Shown: positions 32,587-40,350 of the stretch, one piece after another | How positions within the stretch are numbered: the first letter of the stretch is position 1 | How the letters are laid out: every line of letters starts with the position of its first letter | Source of the DNA: a virus | DNA length: 64,000 bases | Direction: 5' to 3' (one strand) | IMG/VR virus record: IMGVR_UViG_3300010157_001667 | Coordinates: 27,323-91,322 of that record | Translations under genes and position numbers: made by a program | The notes under the pieces: generated by a model | Database searches by the model: none | What the model was told of the DNA's origin: nothing | The model's input: the letters and a program-made list of their open reading frames with translations, nothing else

Positions 32587-32821
32587 GGTTTTTCCTTAAT
32601 GATTTGGAAAACTTTGCCTGATCCTTGCTCTTTATAGCACCTAACAGTTTACGCTCTAAAATGGCGGCTTGTTCAGGACTATAGTTACGATTAATCATCT
32701 CTATTAGATTAATAGCACTTGTGATAATATTGTGGCCACGACTCTCAATAATGTGGGTCGTGTCCCTATTATTACCAATAGCTTCTAATTCCTCTAGTAG
32801 ACTGCGAGTTTGTTTTTGCAT
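32573..32821 (-). CDS. Small conserved helical protein
   Basis: 82 residues, helical and basic at the end: MQKQTRSLLEELEAIGNN, THIIESRGHNIITSAINLIEMI, ERKLLGAIKSKDQAKFSKSLRKNREAD. I recall short proteins of this kind in cyanophages next to internal-head genes, without a role. It has a late promoter 16 bases upstream with TAGGAAACT as ribosome site, and opens the operon with the repetitive protein and the ligase-like protein. Confidence 0.6.
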   Translation of the reverse strand: MQKQTRSLLEELEAIGNNRDTTHIIESRGHNIITSAINLIEMINRNYSPEQAAILERKLLGAIKSKDQAKFSKSLRKNREAD

Positions 32822-32837
32822 ATTAGTTTCCTAATAG

Positions 32838-32845
32838 TATTTATC
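32838..32845 (-). promoter_or_regulatory. Late promoter box GATAAATA
   Basis: GATAAATA on the minus strand, 16 bases before the ATG of the 82-residue gene; marks the switch from early helicase to late genes. Confidence 0.7.
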
Positions 32846-32857
32846 TACTCTTAGGTT

Positions 32858-34300
32858 TTATTTCTTTAAACTATTAAGCATTGCCTTCAATTTTGACCCC
32901 TGCACATCTGCTATAATACGCTTGTTTTCAGGCTCAAGTATCTCTCCTGTAGCTTGGTCTATGATAGGTTCAGTTGATAATAACACAGATTGTGGCTTTA
33001 AGCTACTCATAATATCATTAGCACTGGGTTTGGGAGTATAACTATTCTCATTGTCAGGATCGCTATCGCTGATACGCATTGTCTCAATATCATAATCTAA
33101 GTCAATCTTTTGACCTACACCAGTTGAACTACGTGACTTCATACACTGAATTTGATACTTTCCACGCTCTCGCATACTGCGACTTGTAAAGATACCAAAC
33201 ACGTTATCTGCTGTATTAATCTTACTGATACCACCAGCAATATGACTATGGTCAAACTCAATCTCATCAACTGCACTACGATTTAACTGACTTGCAGTAA
33301 CCATCAATATGCCTAATTCTTTTGCTAAGTTACGCAATTCTTCTGCTACATACTTGTCTTTGATAAACTGGTCGTTAGGATTAACTTTAACAGAAACTGG
33401 CATAACCAAATCTAAGTAGTCAACCATTACAAAGTCAATCTTAATACCTGTTTGAATTTGTACTTCTTTTAAATAAGCACGAATGTCATTTACGTTACTT
33501 TGTGCAGGTAATCCTTTAACACGATACTGCCCAGACTTCTTTCCGACCATCTTAACTTTAAGACTAGTAGTATCAATGTCTTTACGAATTGCTTTAGTTC
33601 CCATCATAGTCAACATAGCATCTGTTCTTAATGATGTTAGTTCTTCACTCAGTTCTAGTGTTACATATACACCACTCATTCCCTGTTTCAACCAGTTCAA
33701 AGCAATATTCATCATAACCAAACTTTTACCTGAACCACTGCCACCTGCAAAGATGTTGAGTTCACCACGACTAAATCCACCATATAAGATACGATCCATT
33801 TGTGGCCAGCCTGTACTTACTTGTCCACCATTGTTAAAGTATTTGTTGATACGTGCTGCCGGGTCATAGAAGTAATCAGTTCCCATGTCTTTTTGTAAAC
33901 TAATTTGTACCGCATCTTTAATCAATTTCTCAACAGGATCAAAGTCACCCTTCTCAAGTAAGTCTGCCGCTTTAAGAATAGCACGTTCTAATTCTTGTCG
34001 TTTAGTAAATGATTCAAACTCATCCAAGAACCAATCAAATTGATTAGGACTGAAGTTGGGTATAATATCAATGTCTTGCCCTGTAATAGCTTTGATTTGT
34101 GCAGGATCGGGCAAAATACTATATTTTGTTGAATGCTCTTTGTACAAATTTGCAACCGGGCGCAATGACCTATCAAAATTATCACTGTTCAATATGTTCA
34201 TAACTCTGGTATAGAGTTCTGCTTCAGTAATCATTATACGCAAAAATATCTTTTGCACTTCTATACCATACTCTTTTTTATTTTCGTAATCTTTTTTCAA
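32858..34300 (-). CDS. gp41: Replicative DNA helicase (T4 gp41-like)
   Basis: 480 residues. Walker A GGSGSGKS (residues ~186-193) in FSRGELNIFAGG, Walker B IDFVMVDYLDLV, then LMVTASQLNRSA and the arginine-finger region of DnaB-type helicases. It forms the hexameric 5'-3' helicase of the replisome with primase. I keep the TTG start at 34300 because AAAGGAAAAAAA precedes it and the first residues (YGIEVQKIFLRIM) align with the start of T4 gp41; the first ATG would cut these off. It overlaps the primase end by 23 bases. Confidence 0.93.
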   Translation of the reverse strand: MKKDYENKKEYGIEVQKIFLRIMITEAELYTRVMNILNSDNFDRSLRPVANLYKEHSTKYSILPDPAQIKAITGQDIDIIPNFSPNQFDWFLDEFESFTKRQELERAILKAADLLEKGDFDPVEKLIKDAVQISLQKDMGTDYFYDPAARINKYFNNGGQVSTGWPQMDRILYGGFSRGELNIFAGGSGSGKSLVMMNIALNWLKQGMSGVYVTLELSEELTSLRTDAMLTMMGTKAIRKDIDTTSLKVKMVGKKSGQYRVKGLPAQSNVNDIRAYLKEVQIQTGIKIDFVMVDYLDLVMPVSVKVNPNDQFIKDKYVAEELRNLAKELGILMVTASQLNRSAVDEIEFDHSHIAGGISKINTADNVFGIFTSRSMRERGKYQIQCMKSRSSTGVGQKIDLDYDIETMRISDSDPDNENSYTPKPSANDIMSSLKPQSVLLSTEPIIDQATGEILEPENKRIIADVQGSKLKAMLNSLKK

Positions 34301-35255
34301 TTTTTTTCCTTTGTAGTTCTATTTTGATTTTGCTTGCCGTTGCACTACTCAATATACTGAGCAATGTAGGCAACTTACCATACTTAACTACCGCGTCATT
34401 CACATCTTTAACATCATCTTCCCAATTGGGAATACTAATACTATAACCTAATTCTAATGCTCTATCACATGTTTCTAAACCAGTTTCATCTCTATCGGGA
34501 ATAAAAATAATTTGTTTATTTAATTGTGCTAGTAATTGTACTTGAGTATCATTGATTGTATTATGTGTTAACGCACAAGCATTTAAACTTAATGCATCAA
34601 AAATACCTTCAACTAACAAACATACTTCCCAATTAGGTTTCTGAAAGTCATAACCAAATACATAGCCAGGTTGTTGCTCGTTAATATATTTTGGGATTTT
34701 GTTATCTAAGAATCTACTTGTATGACCTACAATTTTGTTCTTGTAAGTATAGGGGATAATAATTCTGTTTGACTGTCTGCCAGTGTCATTAGGTGTAACT
34801 AAGAACGGGTAGTCATTATAATTTATCAGTCTTGCAGACAAGTAATCAACGTATACTTTGTGTAATGGATTACTTACATCTAATATTTCAGCTTCAGGGA
34901 GTTTATGTTCTTCAAATTTTATTTTTGTTTTTTGTTTCTTAAGATGAGCAAAATCTAACAGATCCCTATATTGCAGACTTTCTAAACTCCATCGTTGAAT
35001 TTGAATATCATCTATACCACACCATTTTAATAAACTTTTAGTAATCTCACTAATTTGTTTACCTAAGGTGAACCCACATTTAAACCCACAATTGAAACAG
35101 GCATATGACCAGTTTTCTCCGTCTTTTTTAACACCACCTCTACCTCTAGTGTCAGATTTGTGCCCACGATGATGACAGCATATAGCATTAAAGCTATGCC
35201 ATCCACCTTGTGTTATTTTTTTCTTTCCGGGAATTACTGACAGTATATCAAACAT
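34278..35255 (-). CDS. gp61: DNA primase (T4 gp61-like)
   Basis: 325 residues. An N-terminal zinc domain (CCHHRGHKSD ... CFNCGFKCGF) is followed by the catalytic Toprim fold: LLVEGIFDALSLNA (Glu) and IIFIPDRDETG (DxD). It makes RNA primers for the lagging strand in complex with the helicase encoded immediately downstream. The sigma70-type promoter TTGTTT-17-TATACT lies just before the ATG; primase and helicase form one early operon. Confidence 0.92.
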   Translation of the reverse strand: MFDILSVIPGKKKITQGGWHSFNAICCHHRGHKSDTRGRGGVKKDGENWSYACFNCGFKCGFTLGKQISEITKSLLKWCGIDDIQIQRWSLESLQYRDLLDFAHLKKQKTKIKFEEHKLPEAEILDVSNPLHKVYVDYLSARLINYNDYPFLVTPNDTGRQSNRIIIPYTYKNKIVGHTSRFLDNKIPKYINEQQPGYVFGYDFQKPNWEVCLLVEGIFDALSLNACALTHNTINDTQVQLLAQLNKQIIFIPDRDETGLETCDRALELGYSISIPNWEDDVKDVNDAVVKYGKLPTLLSILSSATASKIKIELQRKKIEKRLRK

Positions 35256-35261
35256 CTATGT

Positions 35262-35290
35262 AGTATAACATATCTGTCACAGATAAACAA
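35262..35290 (-). promoter_or_regulatory. Early sigma70-type promoter for primase-helicase
   Basis: Minus strand: TTGTTT at 35285-35290, 17-base spacer, TATACT at 35262-35267, 6 bases before the primase ATG. Confidence 0.6.
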
Positions 35291-35303
35291 CAGTTTAGGT
35301 TGA

Positions 35304-35993
35304 TTATCTTGACAAAATATTGGTTACTGCCCCGTTATTACTTTCAAATTGCATTCTAATATACGGGTGATAACCTTGAACCACGTATCCTATTGTATCA
35401 GTTTCAGCAGTATAAGTATCGGTTAATATGGGATACCAATCACCGTCTACAATAGTAGAACCTTCAATAACAATATTGCCATAGAAGTCACTATATTGTG
35501 CTTGTAGTGTTAATATAGGACTATCATTTGTATCTATAACACTGGTATAATATGTTAGGTCACTATCACTATTACCTTCAGGGTTAGTATTTGGGAATAC
35601 TTGTCCAGTAGGAATACTGATTGGCATTGAAGGAATAAAGCTAGGTAATACACTGTTAACAATATTCATATCGCCGCGGGCACCTGCATTGCTATCAACA
35701 AATACAGGATAGTCAAACTCTCCTACAGGAATTTCTAATGAGTAATAACATTTTTGTGCGTCAATACCTGCAAGGTCTGCTGGATTTAAAAATAATGCGG
35801 CAATACCGGTTGCAGGTAATTGTAGTGTTAATGCTTTTTGTAATAGGACCACGTTACCTTCATAATTGATAATTCTACAGGTTATTGATTTACCAGTAAT
35901 ATCTACGGGTTTTTGTTCTTGGTTTAAGAACTGAAACTGAATCTGGTTGTCTACACCCTTATTAAGAGTTAGAGGTTTGGCATACTGAGGCAT
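35304..35993 (-). CDS. Beta-rich virion-type protein
   Basis: 229 residues from the ATG at 35991-35993 (MPQYAKPLTLNKG), chosen because CCAAGGAGCTAT gives an ideal ribosome site. A longer form from the ATG at 36071, placed 5 bases after a late box, would add 26 residues (MYSTQVFVYTQRQIVILL...). The protein has DNQIQFQFLNQEQKPVDITGKSI-type N-terminal beta strands like phage baseplate or fibre 'DUF/BppU-type' domains, then Thr/Tyr-rich strands. Structural role inferred. It lies as a late island between early operons. Confidence 0.55.
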   Translation of the reverse strand: MPQYAKPLTLNKGVDNQIQFQFLNQEQKPVDITGKSITCRIINYEGNVVLLQKALTLQLPATGIAALFLNPADLAGIDAQKCYYSLEIPVGEFDYPVFVDSNAGARGDMNIVNSVLPSFIPSMPISIPTGQVFPNTNPEGNSDSDLTYYTSVIDTNDSPILTLQAQYSDFYGNIVIEGSTIVDGDWYPILTDTYTAETDTIGYVVQGYHPYIRMQFESNNGAVTNILSR

Positions 35994-36076
35994 ATAGCTC
36001 CTTGGGGAAAATCCTGTTAAAAGTATAACGATTTGTCTTTGTGTATAGACGAAAACTTGAGTTGAGTACATAATGA

Positions 36077-36084
36077 TATTTATC
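36077..36084 (-). promoter_or_regulatory. Late promoter box GATAAATA
   Basis: GATAAATA on the minus strand with TCATT before an ATG at 36071. Here a strong ribosome site for a second ATG lies 78 bases further, so the first ATG may start a short leader peptide or be unused. Confidence 0.65.
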
Positions 36085-36109
36085 AAAATATATTGCCAGG
36101 CATTCCTGT

Positions 36110-36117
36110 GATAAATA
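36110..36117 (+). promoter_or_regulatory. Late promoter box GATAAATA (plus strand)
   Basis: GATAAATA, 21 bases before the ATG at 36139, divergent from the late box at 36077. No clear ribosome site follows. Confidence 0.55.
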
Positions 36118-36138
36118 TTTCGGTCAATAATTATAATA

Positions 36139-36519
36139 ATGATTCAAAACGAATTTTTTAACAAACTATCTCAAAATCACCCGTTCATAACCATATGTTC
36201 ATACGCCAACCAAGATTATGTTGGAATAGTACAAAATAGAGATGATATAGTCACCACTATATATGACTATGGAGCTATTATTGATAATATAGCTAGAGAA
36301 AAATTCTTAGAATTAGGTGATATTTGGTGGTGGGAAAGTAATAGACTTATCCCTATTAACCTGTTCTTAAAAGACGAATGGACTATCTTTAAACCATATC
36401 TTAGAACATTCAATAACAAAAGCTTAACAGTCATACACGGCCCAACGTGTAGTATGTCTGAACTAAACAAACGTAGAAGTAAACGCCGTAGTATTACCCT
36501 TGTTAAACGGATTTTGTAA
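36139..36519 (+). CDS. Conserved phage protein, unknown function
   Basis: 126 residues, alpha/beta: FITICSYANQDYVGIVQNRDD, IARE KFLELGDIWWWESNR, LIPINLFLKDEWTIFKPYLRTF, and a basic end NKRRSKRRSITLVKRIL. The compact size and basic tail could suit nucleic-acid binding. I recall relatives in cyanophages without a function. It is one of few plus-strand genes, transcribed late, and its end overlaps the convergent DnaE-like gene by 17 bases. Confidence 0.6.
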   Translation: MIQNEFFNKLSQNHPFITICSYANQDYVGIVQNRDDIVTTIYDYGAIIDNIAREKFLELGDIWWWESNRLIPINLFLKDEWTIFKPYLRTFNNKSLTVIHGPTCSMSELNKRRSKRRSITLVKRIL

Positions 36520-37075
36520 GTAAGTTCATATGTACTACTACTAGTTGGCTATAGGATAAGCTGTGACTTTTTTTGAAACTATACCCATCGTCTCCTTTGT
36601 CCCAGATAGTCATACTGACTTCTTTCCAACTCTTACCAATTAAATGTCTTTTAGCTGGGCGAATCAATGCTAAAAACATTGCTAATCTAGGAATACTATC
36701 AATAGGTTCAGGCATTTTTTTAATAGATTGATAATGATTTCCTAAATGAATTAGTTTCTCAACAAATTCTCTGTCATTTAACTTAGACCAATCAGGGTCT
36801 GCCATCAATTCAACTAAATGTTTTTCATTTTGTACTTGTGAGTATACATGAACATTCAATAAATCTAATTTAAAATATCCACGACTTTCTGCCACAACAT
36901 AATCAATTGCTGCCATATCATTTACAGGATCATAAGGAATATCAGTAACATATACACCAGTAGCATGTTTACGCATAGGTTTAGCATTACGCATAGCGGC
37001 AGGCGTGTGTTTAATAAGTTGTAATAACTTGTCTCTATCACCAAAATCAATGTCAATGTCTGATTCTATTCTCAT
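36503..37075 (-). CDS. Miniature DNA polymerase III alpha (DnaE)-like protein
   Basis: 190 residues with the order of motifs of the bacterial DnaE polymerase core. Residues 6-11 DIDIDF match the catalytic PDxDIDF; RD...IKH follows as in DnaE. HATGVYV (37-43) matches HAAGVV. KLDLL (69-73) matches KFDFL with the third catalytic Asp. ALIRP (136-140) matches ALFRP. GYSFKKSHSLSY (164-175) matches GYAFNKSHSAAY. The usual alpha subunit needs over 1000 residues for PHP, palm, thumb, fingers and tail; here everything between these motifs is removed. It overlaps the DnaQ-like gene by 4 bases (ATGA). Polymerase activity is unproven; a regulatory or primer-handling role is also possible. Confidence 0.7.
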   Translation of the reverse strand: MRIESDIDIDFGDRDKLLQLIKHTPAAMRNAKPMRKHATGVYVTDIPYDPVNDMAAIDYVVAESRGYFKLDLLNVHVYSQVQNEKHLVELMADPDWSKLNDREFVEKLIHLGNHYQSIKKMPEPIDSIPRLAMFLALIRPAKRHLIGKSWKEVSMTIWDKGDDGYSFKKSHSLSYSQLVVVHMNLLTKSV

Positions 37076-37626
37076 CTTGGAGGTGCTACCAATTCTGCTT
37101 TCATTAATTTAGTATACGCTTTTTGTACAACAATAGCTTGTCTTTCGGCATCTTCTACTGCTTTGTGACTAGTCACGTGACCACCGTCTTTAAGACTTAC
37201 GCCGGTTATCTCGTACAAGGTACGTGTATCTCTAACGGTGTAGAAAGGCCAAGGGATTCGCATTTCAAGGTTTCGCCAGGCCGACTCTGCCACAACCACA
37301 TCGAATGATGCACCGTTACTCCAAACAGCACGGCGATTCCAACAAAACTTATAAAGTATTTCCATACATTCTCTAAACGGAATTCTGCCGTGTTCTCCCA
37401 TAGCCTCTTCAAGTGCTGCCGGGCTTTGCTCACTCCACCATCGTAATGTATCTTCATTTATACTCCTATTATAAATTTCTGTTTGTTCTTCAATCGTTGG
37501 TCGTAACTCTAATCTTTCAACAACACCACTACCTTTAGGATCAAATCTTACTGCGCCAATGGTTAGTATAACACAATCAGGACTTGTGTCAAGTGTTTCC
37601 ATATCAATCATTATATCTTGTGCCAT
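37072..37626 (-). CDS. DnaQ-like DEDDh 3'-5' exonuclease
   Basis: 184 residues with all Exo motifs: DIMIDMETL (Exo I, DxE), WSNGASFDVVVAESAW (Exo II, D), and HKAVEDAERQA (Exo III, HxxxxD). The closest type I recall is the phage/RNase AS-like DEDDh nuclease (Rv2179c-like). In bacteria the DnaQ epsilon subunit proofreads for DnaE; here the start of the DnaE-like gene overlaps its end, so the two are translationally coupled. It is preceded by the tiny-protein array in the same early operon. Confidence 0.85.
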   Translation of the reverse strand: MAQDIMIDMETLDTSPDCVILTIGAVRFDPKGSGVVERLELRPTIEEQTEIYNRSINEDTLRWWSEQSPAALEEAMGEHGRIPFRECMEILYKFCWNRRAVWSNGASFDVVVAESAWRNLEMRIPWPFYTVRDTRTLYEITGVSLKDGGHVTSHKAVEDAERQAIVVQKAYTKLMKAELVAPPR

Positions 37627-37627
37627 A

Positions 37628-37978
37628 TTATGCCTGTAATGTTTTCCAAATATATTTCTTCTCTAAGTAATCTTGTAGCTTCAATGCTTCATCTTCACTA
37701 TTGAATGCCACACCTTTAATCTCATACATATCTTCTAGGTATCTAGCATATTCTCCATTAATGTCTTGTGCCCAAGTGTTTAATGTAATCCACATAATAT
37801 CAAGTTCGTCTTTTACAATCGACATGCTAATACCAACTTCATCACTACCGATATCTTCAAATAGTACATCTAACAGTTTTTTCTTAATAGCAAACGTTTG
37901 AATGTTACCCCATTTAGGCCATGATACTAGGAATTTACCTTTTTGTAAAGAGGTTATGGGAAAAGGTTTATTGTTCAT
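37628..37978 (-). CDS. Small protein of the early array
   Basis: 116 residues: MNNKPFPITSLQKGKFLVSWPKWG, a negatively charged middle (FEDIGSDEVGISMSIVKDELDIMWIT) and an end with AFNSEDEALKLQDYLEKKYIWK. The FNSEDEA-type end is a distant version of the FxNEKDA motif shared by the next four genes. It starts within the end of the upstream gene (ATGA) and ends 1 base before the DnaQ-like gene. Function unknown. Confidence 0.6.
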   Translation of the reverse strand: MNNKPFPITSLQKGKFLVSWPKWGNIQTFAIKKKLLDVLFEDIGSDEVGISMSIVKDELDIMWITLNTWAQDINGEYARYLEDMYEIKGVAFNSEDEALKLQDYLEKKYIWKTLQA

Positions 37979-38241
37979 TGGAATTTTAATAAAAATATTA
38001 GGTACTTCTTTTCGTCAACAATCTCATAACCATCTGTTATATTACCATTAACTATGTTCATCTTTAAGCCATATTGTCCAGTAAGATAATCTTCAAAATC
38101 ATATGCGTCAAACTCTTTGTTCTGTGCCATATATTCTTTACGAACTTTCTTCAATGCTTCCCAATAGTTCCAACGATTTCTACGTTGGTCTATACTTGGA
38201 TCATCGTCATCGTAGTCCTGTATGTGAGGTATTGATGCCAT
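37975..38241 (-). CDS. Small protein of the early array
   Basis: 88 residues from the ATG at 38239-38241 (MASIPHIQDYDDDD), picked because AAGGTGGAG lies just before it and it shares a base with the upstream stop codon (TGATG). Ends YEIVDEKKYLIFLLKFQ, a variant of the array end motif. Charged N-terminal half (QRRNRWNYWEALKKVRKEYM). Function unknown. Confidence 0.55.
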   Translation of the reverse strand: MASIPHIQDYDDDDPSIDQRRNRWNYWEALKKVRKEYMAQNKEFDAYDFEDYLTGQYGLKMNIVNGNITDGYEIVDEKKYLIFLLKFQ

Positions 38242-38477
38242 CAACTCCACCTTAACGTGAACAAAATGTAATCTTTTTCATATCTAAACTTGAAACTGAT
38301 TAGGTCATCGTCAGTTATACCCCATCTACAATGTCTTTCGTGTTTACCAATATTGGTTTCTAACCATTTAACTATTTCGTTATATTTGTCAAGATGTTTA
38401 GCATGTACTGAACATTCATGCCAACCGGGTTTGGTGTTTTCCCATCCAGCATCATAGTCATAATGTTCATATATCAT
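38241..38477 (-). CDS. Small protein of the early array (LRW family)
   Basis: 78 residues from the ATG at 38475-38477 (MIYEHYDYDAGW), which overlaps the previous stop codon and has GAGATGG before it; an in-frame ATG two codons earlier is possible. Shares VKWLETNIGKHERHCRWG with the sister proteins' W..xNIG.R motif and ends FKFRYEKDYILFTLRWS. Function unknown. Confidence 0.6.
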   Translation of the reverse strand: MIYEHYDYDAGWENTKPGWHECSVHAKHLDKYNEIVKWLETNIGKHERHCRWGITDDDLISFKFRYEKDYILFTLRWS

Positions 38478-38686
38478 TGCCATCTCAGCGAAAACCAAAA
38501 AGCATCTTTTTCATTTCTAAAATGCCAGCTATAACTTTTAGGATCATCTCTTCCTACCCAAAAACATGTCCAATTGCCTGTCTTTCTACCAACAGCAAAC
38601 CATCGTTCTCCTATGTTATCTCTGCACCATTCTTCTACTTCGTATCCAAGTTTCTTAGTAATTACAGTGTATGGCAATTCTTTCAT
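38474..38686 (-). CDS. Small protein of the early array (LRW family)
   Basis: 70 residues from the ATG at 38684-38686 (MKELPYTVITKK), start overlapping the previous stop (ATGA) with AGGTGGGG before it. Contains VEEWCRDNIGERWFAVGRKTG and ends WHFRNEKDAFWFSLRWQ. Trp-rich. Function unknown. Confidence 0.65.
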   Translation of the reverse strand: MKELPYTVITKKLGYEVEEWCRDNIGERWFAVGRKTGNWTCFWVGRDDPKSYSWHFRNEKDAFWFSLRWQ

Positions 38687-38901
38687 CCCCACCTCAACAT
38701 AAAATAACTTGCATTACTATCATTGTAAAAAGTAAAAACTGTATGTTGTTCCATAATAGGTTCAGAACTAAAATCATCCCACATTTCTTTGTAATAAGCA
38801 AAGTCAAAATCAACTCCTTGAACCCAACCCATTTTTCTTACCTCTGATACTATATCTAAAACTCTAGTTACGTTTATTTCCTTGATAATTATATTAGCCA
38901 C
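38683..38901 (-). CDS. Small protein of the early array (LRW family), GTG start
   Basis: 72 residues. The only useful start is a GTG that overlaps the end of the upstream gene by 8 bases (MANIIIKEINVTRVLDIVSEV). Contains MGWVQGVDFDFAYYKEMWDD and ends FTFYNDSNASYFMLRWG, the array end motif. Function unknown. Confidence 0.6.
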   Translation of the reverse strand: MANIIIKEINVTRVLDIVSEVRKMGWVQGVDFDFAYYKEMWDDFSSEPIMEQHTVFTFYNDSNASYFMLRWG

Positions 38902-39091
38902 AGATCAACTCAAATAATATAGCATCACGCTCATCCTTAAAGTAAAAATCCATATAATCTTCAGTCACATGTGTTTCATATTTGTCTCCGGGTAAACCAA
39001 ACTTTTCTACCGCTATTGCACAAGTTTCATTCCATATAGGATGTTTGTGATGTGTTTGCCATGTTATACGAACTCTAGTACCCGCCGGCAT
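38894..39091 (-). CDS. Small protein of the early array (LRW family)
   Basis: 65 residues with AAGGAATTATTGA before the ATG (MPAGTRVRITWQTHHKHP). Middle NETCAIAVEKFGLPGDKYETHV; ends DFYFKDERDAILFELICG, the most divergent end of the family (LICG in place of LRWG). First in order of transcription of the tandem array; overlaps the end of the zinc-finger gene by 17 bases. Function unknown. Confidence 0.6.
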   Translation of the reverse strand: MPAGTRVRITWQTHHKHPIWNETCAIAVEKFGLPGDKYETHVTEDYMDFYFKDERDAILFELICG

Positions 39092-39797
39092 TCAATAATT
39101 CCTTAACTTGTTTCACATTATCTGTTTCACGGTTAAACTTAATCTTCCATAGTTCTGGATTAATATAATCAATGACCATCTTTACATGTGATTCATTTAA
39201 ACTATCTAAGAACTTTACACCACTGTCACTTTGATATAACATCCATGGACTAATCTTACCATTGGTAATACTATGACATATCTTGTTAATATTACCATAA
39301 CACAAATAGTCTTTAGCTAGTATCCCTTCTTTTTCTGCTAAATCTATGGTAGTTTGGACACTACGTGCAATCGCATCAAACGGATCTTCACTACGTAAAT
39401 ACTCAATTAAATATTTTGTATATACAGTATCAGTTGCCCATGTGTCAACTTTAATTTGATTCTTTAATAACCAATCTACATATCTACTAACGTTGATTGC
39501 ATTAATGTTTGCACAATGACTACCAAACTTAACAAAGGCTGTATAATAAGCACTGCGAATAAATTCTTCGTATGTTTTTGCTTTTTTAGTTGAAGTATTC
39601 TTCTTATAAAATTGTATCCAAGCTTGAAACCCAATACGATTACCCTGCAATTCTTTGTTCATCCAACGTTGTTTATTTTCACATAGGTGTTTAGCCATAG
39701 TAGATTCACGTAGGAACTCTCTATTGCAAAAATCACAACCATACTTGATTGTGTTATCAGTTGCCTCTGTCTTTTTCGTATTGAGTGATATCTTCAT
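39075..39797 (-). CDS. Zinc-finger conserved phage protein
   Basis: 240 residues. Near the N-terminus YGCDFCNREFLRESTMAKHLC is a C2H2/C2HC finger. The rest is helical: NKELQGNRIGFQAWIQFYKK, YEEFIRSAYYTAFVKFGSHC, then ESHVKMVIDYINPELWKIKFNRETD. A conserved partner gene of the clamp-loader region in cyanophages as I recall; function unknown, nucleic-acid binding likely. It overlaps the upstream gene by 41 bases, unusual even here. Confidence 0.65.
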   Translation of the reverse strand: MKISLNTKKTEATDNTIKYGCDFCNREFLRESTMAKHLCENKQRWMNKELQGNRIGFQAWIQFYKKNTSTKKAKTYEEFIRSAYYTAFVKFGSHCANINAINVSRYVDWLLKNQIKVDTWATDTVYTKYLIEYLRSEDPFDAIARSVQTTIDLAEKEGILAKDYLCYGNINKICHSITNGKISPWMLYQSDSGVKFLDSLNESHVKMVIDYINPELWKIKFNRETDNVKQVKELLNAGGY

Positions 39798-40350
39798 CTG
39801 TAACCGTTTGACTTAATACTTCTATATCTGCTATTTTTAAATGGGGATATATTTCTGCAAGATGCATTTTCTTTCTTTGCTCTTGCACGAATGCTTTTGA
39901 ATATTCTGTTAAATCTTCACTACTTGCTTTAGGATAAATCTTTGTAAAATATTCTTTTATTTCTTTTACTTGTGCAGGTTCTTTTAATAAACTTACACGT
40001 TCTTTGATTTGCGGTAACCATTGATGATATTGTTTACCTAATCCGGGACTAGCCGCACATAACATGTACCATTGTAGTTTAGGATGCTTACTAACACTTT
40101 CATTAAAGAAGTATTTGTTAGCATTGTATTCTGTACTCATCACATAATAACCTGCAATATCTCCTGAACCTTTCACGTAGCTTAACCACTTGATTAACAT
40201 GAATGGCACAAACTTGCGCTGTTGTTCAGGGGTCAGTCTATCGTAATAACCATAATCTTTCTTGTCTAGTGCCGCAATGGCTTCGAACAAGTTAAAATCT
40301 TGATTCTCTAACTTTTCATCAGTAGGGATAATCTTTTTTGTTGCCATCAA
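39757..40350 (-). CDS. gp62: Probable sliding-clamp loader small subunit (T4 gp62-like)
   Basis: 197 residues against 187 for T4 gp62. The stretch around residues 45-115 follows the family: PFMLIKWLSYVKGSGD, NANKYFFNESVSKHPKLQWYMLCAASPGLGKQYHQW, comparable with the T4 segment having LMAAVPRGKRYGKW. The rest is helical. gp62 acts with gp44 to load gp45 clamps. The gp44 and gp45 genes are not in this window. It overlaps the next gene upstream by 4 bases. Moderately sure. Confidence 0.55.
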   Translation of the reverse strand: MMATKKIIPTDEKLENQDFNLFEAIAALDKKDYGYYDRLTPEQQRKFVPFMLIKWLSYVKGSGDIAGYYVMSTEYNANKYFFNESVSKHPKLQWYMLCAASPGLGKQYHQWLPQIKERVSLLKEPAQVKEIKEYFTKIYPKASSEDLTEYSKAFVQEQRKKMHLAEIYPHLKIADIEVLSQTVTDEDITQYEKDRGN

